DNA of 32,608 nucleotides, taken from assembly GCF_020037025.1 (NCBI RefSeq), contig NZ_JAIQLH010000166.1, positions 1 through 32,608 of the forward strand, read 5' to 3'. A program made the position numbers and the translations under genes. How positions within the stretch are numbered: the stretch's first letter is position 1; every line of letters starts with the position of its first letter. Shown here one piece after another: positions 21,512 to 32,608 of this stretch. Under the pieces are notes generated by a model that saw only the letters and a program-made list of their open reading frames with translations, was not told where the DNA came from and searched no databases. Origin of the DNA: Streptomyces huiliensis. Its GTDB lineage: Bacteria > Actinomycetota > Actinomycetes > Streptomycetales > Streptomycetaceae.

Positions 21512-21570
21512 TTCGGCCCGACAGCGCAATTGCCGTCCGTACCGGAGTCCGTACCGGAGAAAAGCTAGGG

Positions 21571-22893
21571 GTGCTCGTGGCGAAAGAGAGCCGTACGGCG
21601 ATCGGCTTCGAAGAGGGCCGCAACGACGGCGCCAAGTGGTTCGGCGACCTCACCCGCTCGCGGTTCGCGGGGCCCGTCACCCCGCACCACCGGGTGCTGT
21701 CCCGCGACGTGTCGCCGGAGACGCTCGCCGTGCACGCGGGGACGTACGAGGACCCGGTGACGGGCGCCGTCGGCACCCCGGTCTTCCAGACCAGCACCTT
21801 CCTGCTGGACGACGCCAGCTACGCCGCCTTCTCCGACGGGACCTCCCGCGACGTCCCCATCTACACCCGGTACGGCAACCCCTCGCAGTGGTCCGTGCAG
21901 GAGAAGATCGCCGCCCTGGAGGGCAGCCGCAGCGCGCTGGTGACGTCCTCCGGGATGAGCGCCACGGCCGGCACGATCTACGCGCTCACCAACGCGGGCA
22001 GCCACATCGTCTCGGCCTACGACGTCTACGGCGGCACCTACAACCTGCTCCGCGAGGACATGCCGTCGGCCGGCCGCGAGGTGACCTTCGTCGACCCCTG
22101 CGACCTGGACGCGGTCCGCGCGGCGATCCGCCCCGAGACCCAGCTGCTGTTCTTCGAGACGTTGACCAACCCGCTGCTGAAGGCGCCGTCGGTGCGCGGC
22201 CTCGCGGAGATCGCGAGGGAGGCCAACGCCCTCCTCGTCGTGGACAACACCTTCCTCACCCCGGTCAACATGCGCCCCCTGGAGCACGGCGCGGACGTCG
22301 TCGTGCACAGCGCCACCAAGTACCTGGCCGGGCACAGCGACCTGACCGCGGGCGCGGTCGTCGGCCGGCGGAAGTTCCTCGACCGGATCTGGGCGCAGAC
22401 GCTGCGCTTCGGCGGCACCCTCGAACCGATCGCCGCCTTCCTCCTGGAACGCGGAATGAAGACCCTTCCGCTGCGCGTCCGCGAGCAGAACGCCAACGCC
22501 CTCGAAGTGGCGCGTTTCCTGGCCGGACACGAGCGCGTCGCCGCCGTCCACCACCCGGAACTCGGCGGCCCCCGCTATGCCGACCTGGAATACGCGGACT
22601 ACCGCGGATTCGGCGGCATGGTGAGTTTCGAGGTGCGCGGCGGCGACGTGGCCGCCCTGGAATTCATGAAGAAACTCCGGATTCCCTATGTGGCGACGAG
22701 TCTGGGCGGCGTGGAATCCCTGGTGAGCATGCCGAGCAATACCTCGCACAGTTCGCTCACCGCCCGCCAGCGGTCCCGGATCGGCATCAATCCCGGCCTG
22801 GTCCGGTTCTCGGTGGGCATCGAGAACGTCCGCGATCTGGTGCGGGATCTGGACGAGGCGCTCGGCGCACCGGACGAGGAGGACATGCGATGA
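21571..22893 (+). CDS. Cys/Met-metabolism PLP-dependent enzyme (cystathionine gamma-synthase/lyase superfamily)
   Basis: A 440-residue protein. Diagnostic motifs: TPVFQTSTFLL, YTRYGNPSQWSVQEKIAALE (phosphate-binding Tyr/Arg), SSGMSATAGTIYAL, DNTFLTPVN, the PLP-lysine motif HSATKYLAGHSD with Lys250, and TSLGGVESLVSMPSNTSHSS. Family members act at the gamma carbon of homoserine esters, cystathionine or methionine; some biosynthetic members do gamma-replacement with carbon or nitrogen nucleophiles. An extension of about 40 residues precedes the usual start. GTG 21571 follows GGAGA (21556-21560); GTG 21577 is also possible. It is the first gene of the SARP-controlled operon and overlaps the next by ATGA. 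The substrate is unknown. Confidence 0.92.
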   Translation: MLVAKESRTAIGFEEGRNDGAKWFGDLTRSRFAGPVTPHHRVLSRDVSPETLAVHAGTYEDPVTGAVGTPVFQTSTFLLDDASYAAFSDGTSRDVPIYTRYGNPSQWSVQEKIAALEGSRSALVTSSGMSATAGTIYALTNAGSHIVSAYDVYGGTYNLLREDMPSAGREVTFVDPCDLDAVRAAIRPETQLLFFETLTNPLLKAPSVRGLAEIAREANALLVVDNTFLTPVNMRPLEHGADVVVHSATKYLAGHSDLTAGAVVGRRKFLDRIWAQTLRFGGTLEPIAAFLLERGMKTLPLRVREQNANALEVARFLAGHERVAAVHHPELGGPRYADLEYADYRGFGGMVSFEVRGGDVAALEFMKKLRIPYVATSLGGVESLVSMPSNTSHSSLTARQRSRIGINPGLVRFSVGIENVRDLVRDLDEALGAPDEEDMR

Positions 22894-23885
22894 GGAACAG
22901 TTTCAACACGGCCGGCTTCAGCGAAGTGGTCCACGAGATCCGCAACGACCCCGCCGAGGCGGCGTTCCTCTACTCGGCGGAGGCGTGCTCCTCGCCGTAC
23001 CGGGGGCTGTCGGCGAAGATCGGACCGGCCCTGTTCGGCACGGTGAAGTCCGCGCGCCGCTTCTCCGTCGAGTTGCGCGACGTCGCGCCCGACGGCCCCG
23101 GCCCCGACGGCCCGCTGCCGATGCACCTGGCCCTCACCGGCATCGCCTCCTGCGCGCTCACCACGCTGGTCGGCGGCGGCAGCGCCCAGTCGGTGGTCTT
23201 CGAGAGCGCCGACATGGACATCGCCTGGGACGGCGGCGCGGTGACGAGCCGGATCGACGTCGGCGGGGTGCCGGACGACGCGACCGTCGCCGAACTCGTC
23301 GGTCAGGTCGAGCGGTTCAGCCCCAACTACACGACCCTCACCCGCCCGGTCCCGGTCGCCCTGCGCTACGGGCCGGACGCCGCGCCGGCGAGCGCCGGCA
23401 CGGCGGAGGGTGCGCCGCCCACCGGCCGCCCGGCCGCCTGCCGGGTCCGCTGGATCAGCGGCACCCAGCTCGCGTCCGCCCCGCTGGACCCGGAGCCGGG
23501 CGAGGAGCTGCGCGTCGACGCGCCCAAGCAGCTCACCGGCGTCGACTGGGGGCCCAACCCGCAGGAGTACCTGCTGATGGGTCTGGCCGCCGACGTCGCC
23601 TCGCACCTGGGCCGGTGCGCCCGCGAGCTGACCGGCCGGGCCCTGCCCTGGCGGGTCGTGGTCCGCGGCACGGAGGACGTCGGGGGGCTGCTCCAGGCGG
23701 ACCCGTCGGCCGTCGTGCAGCTCCAGGACATGCGGTGCACGGTGCCGGACGCGTCCGGGCTGTCCGGCGCGGAGCTGGAGAAGGCCGTGGCGGCGGCGTG
23801 GGCCGCGTCCGAGGTGCGGTACCTGATCGAGGCGGCCCCGGCCGTCCGGCTCTCCTCGCACCGGGTGGAGTCGTGTCCGGCATGA
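22890..23885 (+). CDS. Double OsmC-like domain protein with degenerate cysteines
   Basis: A 331-residue protein that reads as two OsmC/Ohr-like halves. In the first, GIASCALTTLVGG keeps one cysteine (Cys88) at the peroxidatic position, but the second-cysteine region reads RFSPNY (Ser144). In the second, PNPQEYLLMGLAADVASHLG aligns to the same helix with Asp235 in place of the cysteine, and the later position is AAWAASEV. OsmC and Ohr reduce organic hydroperoxides with two cysteines, so normal peroxidase chemistry looks unlikely. One Cys with a second inert domain could instead carry or transfer a thiol or persulfide (inference). ATG 22890 overlaps the PLP-enzyme stop, and its own stop overlaps the next ATG. 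The strict coupling suggests a shared reaction path. Confidence 0.75.
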   Translation: MRNSFNTAGFSEVVHEIRNDPAEAAFLYSAEACSSPYRGLSAKIGPALFGTVKSARRFSVELRDVAPDGPGPDGPLPMHLALTGIASCALTTLVGGGSAQSVVFESADMDIAWDGGAVTSRIDVGGVPDDATVAELVGQVERFSPNYTTLTRPVPVALRYGPDAAPASAGTAEGAPPTGRPAACRVRWISGTQLASAPLDPEPGEELRVDAPKQLTGVDWGPNPQEYLLMGLAADVASHLGRCARELTGRALPWRVVVRGTEDVGGLLQADPSAVVQLQDMRCTVPDASGLSGAELEKAVAAAWAASEVRYLIEAAPAVRLSSHRVESCPA

Positions 23886-25171
23886 ACCGAGACGGCGCCC
23901 TCCGCGTCCTCGCCGTCGGCGCGGGGCCGGCCAACCTGAGCCTGGCGGCCCTCGCCGAGCCGGTCGACGGCCTCCGCGTCACCGCCCTGGAGGCCCGCGA
24001 CTCCGTCGCCTGGCACCCCGGCCTGCTCTGGCCCGACTCCCGGCTCCAGGTGAGCCCGGTGAAGGACCTGGTCACCCTGGTCGACCCGCGCAGCCGCTTC
24101 GGCTTCCTCAACTTCCTGCACGAGCGGGGCCGGTTGTACCGGCACCTGATCGCCGCCGCGGACCACGTCAGCCGCAAGGAGTTCGACCAGTACCTCACCT
24201 GGGCCGCCCAGCAATTGGACGTGCGGCTCGGCGAGCGCATCGAGGCGGTGGAGCACGACGGCGACGGGTTCACCGTCCGCACCGGGCGGCGCGTCCACCG
24301 GGCGGACCACGTGGTCCTCGGCGTCGGCCGGACCCCGTACGTCCCCGACTGCGCCCGCGGCGCCACCGGCCGCCGGCTGTGGCACGCCGCCGACCACCTC
24401 CGCCGGGACGACCGGCTGGACGGCCGGGACGTGCTGCTGGTCGGCGGCGGGCAGAGCGCGGCCGAGGTGGCGCTCGACCTGATGTCCGGCCGGGCCGGGC
24501 TGCCGCGCCGGCTGACCTGGGTCACCGGGCGCGAGGGCTTCGCCCCGCTGGACGACTCGCCGTTCGCCGACGAGTGGTTCAACCCCCGCTACGTCGAGTA
24601 CTTCCGTGAGCTCCCGGCCGGCCCGCGCGCCGCCCTGCTGGAGCGGCAGCGGTCCGCCGGCACCGGGATCACCCGCGAGCTGCTGGCCCGGGTGTACGAG
24701 CGGCTGTACGCGCTCGACTACCTCACGGACGGCGGCCCGTTCACCCACGACCTGCTGGCCGGCGTGCGGCTCACCGGGCTCGCGGAAGCCGACGGCGGGT
24801 TCCGCGCCGAGCTGGAGGACACCGCCACCGGCGGACGGCGCGCCCTGTCCTGCGACACGGTCGTCCTGGCCACCGGCTACCGCACCGAACTCCCGCCCTG
24901 CATGGAGGGGTTGCGCGACCGGATGCCCGTCACCGACGACGGCTACGCGGTCGAGGCGGACTACCGGGTGCGCTGGGACGGCCCCGACCGGCACCGGATC
25001 TACGTCCAGGGCGCGGCGCGGCACACCCACGGCGTCGCCGACCCCAACCTCTCGCTGGCCGCCTGGCGTTCGGCCGTGATCCTCAACAGCCTGCTGGGCC
25101 GGGAGCACTACGACCTCAAGGCGGACGAGTCGGCCCTCGGGCCCAAGGACCGCGTGGAGGCCCGCCCGTGA
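23882..25171 (+). CDS. SidA/IucD/PvdA-type FAD-dependent N-monooxygenase
   Basis: A 429-residue protein. FAD motif GAGPANLSLAAL (residues 13-24); the family signature QVSPVKDLVTLVDPRSRFGF then LNFLHERGRLYRH; NADPH motif LLVGGGQSAAEV near residue 190; DTVVLATGY; and the C-terminal ARHTHGVADPNLSL, the counterpart of the NxTHGI...LLS motif. Members hydroxylate the side-chain amine of Lys or Orn using NADPH and O2, giving precursors of hydroxamates or, with further enzymes, N-N bonds. Lys versus Orn cannot be decided here. It overlaps both neighbours by four bases (ATGA and GTGA). No piperazate synthase or acyltransferase gene is seen beside it, so the fate of the N-OH group is open. Confidence 0.92.
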   Translation: MNRDGALRVLAVGAGPANLSLAALAEPVDGLRVTALEARDSVAWHPGLLWPDSRLQVSPVKDLVTLVDPRSRFGFLNFLHERGRLYRHLIAAADHVSRKEFDQYLTWAAQQLDVRLGERIEAVEHDGDGFTVRTGRRVHRADHVVLGVGRTPYVPDCARGATGRRLWHAADHLRRDDRLDGRDVLLVGGGQSAAEVALDLMSGRAGLPRRLTWVTGREGFAPLDDSPFADEWFNPRYVEYFRELPAGPRAALLERQRSAGTGITRELLARVYERLYALDYLTDGGPFTHDLLAGVRLTGLAEADGGFRAELEDTATGGRRALSCDTVVLATGYRTELPPCMEGLRDRMPVTDDGYAVEADYRVRWDGPDRHRIYVQGAARHTHGVADPNLSLAAWRSAVILNSLLGREHYDLKADESALGPKDRVEARP

Positions 25172-26418
25172 CCACCGCCGAAGCCCGCCCGCGCCCCTAC
25201 CGCGAGGTGTTCGCCCTCCCGGGCATGACCCGCTCGGTGCTGCTGATGTTCGTGGCCCGGCTGCCGGTCACGGCGATGGGGCTGACCCTGACCCTGCACG
25301 TGGTCAACGGCCTGCACCGGGGCTATGTGGCCGCCGGTCTCGTCGCGACCTCGACGACGGTCGGCACGATGGTCGGCGCCCCGGCGGTCGGCCGGGCCCT
25401 GGACCGGCACGGCCTGCGGCCGGTGGTCGCGGTCTGCGCCACGGTCGCGACCGCGTACTGGATCGGCGTCCCGTGGCTGCCGTACGAGGTCCTGCTGGTC
25501 GCCGCGTTCCCGGCGGGCGCGCTGGTGATCCCGGTGAGCTCGCTCTCCCGGCAGGTGATCACGGCCCTGGTGCCGGAGGACCGGCGGCGGACGGCGTTCT
25601 CGGTGGACGCCGTCGCGATGGAGACCTCCTTCATCGTGGGCCCGGCGGTCGGCATCTACCTGGCCACCCAGTTCTCCAGCCGGCTGGCCCTGACGGTCAT
25701 CGGCGCGGTCGTCGCCGTGACGGCGGTACTGCTGTACGTGCAGAACCCGCCCCTGCGCGGCAAGAAGGAAGCGGCCGCGCCCGCCCCGGGCACCCCGCGG
25801 ACCTGGCTCGACGGGCGCATGACGGCGACGCTGCTGATCTCCATGGGCGTGCTGTTCGTGCTCGGCGGGACGGAACTGGCTTTGGTGGCCGTGCTCCGGG
25901 CCGGCGGCGAGACCGCGTGGACCGGGGTGGCGGTCGCCATCCTGGCCCTGGGGTCCATCGTCGGCGGCGTGGTGCACGGCGCCCTCCCGCGCTCGCTTCC
26001 GCAGTCCGCGCTGATGGCGCTGCTGTCGCTGCTGGTGATCCCGGTCGGCCTGGTCGACGGGCCCTGGTGGCTGCTCGGCCTGGCGCTGGTGCCCATGCAG
26101 CTGGTGTGCGCGCCGACGCTGGCGGCCATCGCCGAGAGCGTCAGCCGGCTCGCGCCGCCGCACGCCCGCGGCATGGCCATGGGCCTCCAGGACTCGGTGA
26201 CCCGGCTCGGCGGCGCCCTGGCCTCCCCGGCCATCGGCTTCGTGATGGACCGCTGGTCGCCCGGCTGGGGCTTCGCGGCCTCCGGCGCCGGCGGGCTGCT
26301 GCTCGTGGCCGCCGCCGCGGTGTGCGCCGGCGGCACCCGGGCCCGTACCCGCCCCGCGGCCGAGCGGCCGCCTCTGGACACCCCCACCACTGAACCCTCC
26401 ATCGGAATGGACAGGTGA
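25168..26418 (+). CDS. MFS transporter, likely product exporter
   Basis: A 416-residue protein with about 12 hydrophobic segments, a cytosolic loop around residues 195-212 (NPPLRGKKEAAAPAPGTPRT), and the MFS loop motif in the form GRALDRHGLRPVV after helix 2. The second half repeats the pattern with FVMDRWSPGWGF. It resembles drug-efflux MFS proteins. GTG 25168 overlaps the monooxygenase stop (GTGA), and its stop overlaps the methyltransferase GTG in the same way. Its position inside the biosynthetic operon implies export of, and self-protection against, the NRPS product. Confidence 0.92.
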   Translation: MTTAEARPRPYREVFALPGMTRSVLLMFVARLPVTAMGLTLTLHVVNGLHRGYVAAGLVATSTTVGTMVGAPAVGRALDRHGLRPVVAVCATVATAYWIGVPWLPYEVLLVAAFPAGALVIPVSSLSRQVITALVPEDRRRTAFSVDAVAMETSFIVGPAVGIYLATQFSSRLALTVIGAVVAVTAVLLYVQNPPLRGKKEAAAPAPGTPRTWLDGRMTATLLISMGVLFVLGGTELALVAVLRAGGETAWTGVAVAILALGSIVGGVVHGALPRSLPQSALMALLSLLVIPVGLVDGPWWLLGLALVPMQLVCAPTLAAIAESVSRLAPPHARGMAMGLQDSVTRLGGALASPAIGFVMDRWSPGWGFAASGAGGLLLVAAAAVCAGGTRARTRPAAERPPLDTPTTEPSIGMDR

Positions 26419-27434
26419 CGACAATGACGACGACGGACACGGACGCCGCGTCCTGGGCGACCTCCGCCCGCATCTACAACTCTGCCGTCGCCGCGTGGGC
26501 GATCGGCGCGGCCTGGGAGGTGGGCGCGCTCGACGAGCTCCAGGAGCAAGGCCGGCTGGACACCGCCGAGTTCGCCGCTCGCAACGACCTGGACCCGGCG
26601 TCCACGCTGGGCATGTTCCGGGCGCTCGCCTCGGTCGGTGTCGTCCGCCGGGACGGCACCCGGGTGGTGCCCGCGCAGGACTTCGACGAGATCCAGCGCA
26701 CCCGCTCCCTCTTCCACTGGCTGGTGCGCGGCAGCGGCGAGCTGTTCCGCCAGATGCCGTCGGTGCTGCGCAACGAGAACCGCGTCGGCACCTTCTACCA
26801 GCGCGACCCCGTCGCCATCGCCCGCTCCTGCAAGGAGATCAGCGTCTTCTGCTACGACCCGTGGTTCTGGCGGGCGATGGAGGGGCTGGACTTCGACGTC
26901 CGGGTCGCGGCCGACCTGGGCTGCGGCAGCGGCGAGCGCCTGATGCAGATCCTGCGCCGGTACCCGGACGCCCGCGGGCTGGGCGTCGACATCGCGGGCG
27001 ACTCCCTGAAGGTGGCGGCGGCCGACGCGGCGGACGCCGGGCTGGCGAGCCGGCTGTCCTTCGTCGAGGCGGACATGCTGACCATGGACCCGCGGCCGGA
27101 GTTCACCGAGGTGGACCTGCTGACCTGCTTCATGGCCGGGCACGACTTCTGGCCCCGCGAGCAGTGCGTGGCGACCCTCGCCCGGCTGCGCGAACTCTTC
27201 CCGAACGCCCGCCGGTTCCTGCTCGGCGACGCCACCCGCTCGGTGGGCGTGCCCGACGCGGAGATGCCGGTGTTCATGCTCGGCTTCGAGGTCGCGCACG
27301 ACCTGATGGGCACCTTCATGCCCACCATGGCCGACTGGGAGGGCGTCTTCGCGGAGAGCGGCTGGCGGCTGCGGCACAAGCACGACATCGGCATGGTCGC
27401 CAACGAGGTCATCTTCGAACTCGAACCCCGGTGA
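26415..27434 (+). CDS. MppJ-like SAM-dependent alpha-keto-acid C-methyltransferase
   Basis: A 339-residue protein with an N-terminal dimerisation/winged-helix part (about 15-85), a helical cap, and a class I SAM-binding domain (VAADLGCGSGERLMQIL, about residues 165-181; GLGVDIAG). Counting from GTG 26415, AGHDFWPREQ places His243-Asp244 and VAHDLMG places His295. In MppJ, the iron-dependent phenylpyruvate C3-methyltransferase, I recall the iron ligands as His243 and His295, so this should be a member of that group with SgvM and MrsA. The reaction would be methylation at the beta carbon of an alpha-keto acid, later transaminated to a beta-methyl amino acid. The keto-acid side chain is not determined. 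ATG 26424 is an alternative start. The next gene, the NRPS, follows after 60 bases. Confidence 0.85.
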   Translation: MTTMTTTDTDAASWATSARIYNSAVAAWAIGAAWEVGALDELQEQGRLDTAEFAARNDLDPASTLGMFRALASVGVVRRDGTRVVPAQDFDEIQRTRSLFHWLVRGSGELFRQMPSVLRNENRVGTFYQRDPVAIARSCKEISVFCYDPWFWRAMEGLDFDVRVAADLGCGSGERLMQILRRYPDARGLGVDIAGDSLKVAAADAADAGLASRLSFVEADMLTMDPRPEFTEVDLLTCFMAGHDFWPREQCVATLARLRELFPNARRFLLGDATRSVGVPDAEMPVFMLGFEVAHDLMGTFMPTMADWEGVFAESGWRLRHKHDIGMVANEVIFELEPR

Positions 27435-27494
27435 CGGCCGGGGCGGCATCGGCATGACGGGACGACGGCCGACGGGCCACAGGGGTGAACAGGC

Positions 27495-32608
<5,114 letters not shown>

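Noticed and set aside
21469..21570. Extended N-terminus for the Cys/Met PLP enzyme from ATG 21469
   Set aside because: That start lies inside the SARP operator repeats and upstream of the -10 box, so it would not be transcribed. GTG 21571 has a ribosome site.
23882..25171. Calling the N-monooxygenase an ornithine hydroxylase for piperazate formation
   Set aside because: No KtzT-like piperazate synthase is present in the window, and the sequence alone does not separate Lys from Orn specificity.

Overview
The window is very GC-rich. Its genes carry GTG starts, short overlaps of the ATGA/GTGA kind, SARP regulators and rare TTA codons. This is the style of a Streptomyces or close actinomycete chromosome, in a secondary-metabolism region. 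No RNA genes, insertion sequences, attachment sites or CRISPR arrays were seen.

Layout. (1) Positions 1-6769 (minus) hold the 5' part of a modular type I polyketide synthase (PKS). Its loading module has a shrunken KS-like domain with the active-site Cys replaced by Pro, an acyltransferase whose carboxylate-binding Arg is Trp, and an ACP. It is followed by KS-AT(methylmalonyl type)-DH and runs off the left edge. (2) A divergent SARP activator gene (7486-8304), with a TTA codon at residue 7, lies upstream. (3) Positions 8492-16419 look like ordinary accessory chromosome: a DUF5954-like protein, a NUDIX hydrolase, an HD-domain protein, a TerD-CAP-CAP fusion, a secreted serine DD-peptidase-like protein, an MDR oxidoreductase divergent from a DJ-1/AraC regulator, and a 59-residue membrane protein. 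(4) Positions 17126-18703 encode an unusual regulator, a SARP fused to a LysR-type ligand-binding domain. (5) Two divergent, translationally coupled operons follow. The minus operon is 2OG-Fe dioxygenase - GFA-family zinc protein - MalY/PatB PLP enzyme. The plus operon is Cys/Met-metabolism PLP enzyme - double OsmC-like protein - SidA/IucD-type N-monooxygenase - MFS exporter - MppJ-like alpha-keto-acid C-methyltransferase - NRPS (A-T-C-A-T-C..., running off the right edge).

Regulation. The PKS and the PLP-enzyme/NRPS operon are each preceded by a textbook SARP operator: four and five direct repeats at exact 11-bp spacing just upstream of a -10 box. The repeat cores differ (CAAGAC versus GTCGAC), and there are two SARP genes. 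The window may therefore hold two neighbouring pathways, or one split hybrid PKS-NRPS locus separated by about 9 kb of unrelated genes. TTA codons in the first SARP and in the PKS itself suggest bldA-dependent timing.

Functional reading (inference). The right-hand operons appear to make modified amino acids (beta-methylation through an alpha-keto acid, C-hydroxylation, N-hydroxylation), with two sulfur-type PLP lyase folds and a cysteine-poor OsmC-like protein whose roles I cannot assign from known pathways. The NRPS would assemble these units and the MFS protein would export the product. I do not recognise the product. The coupled PLP/OsmC/N-oxygenase cassette is the best candidate for undescribed chemistry.
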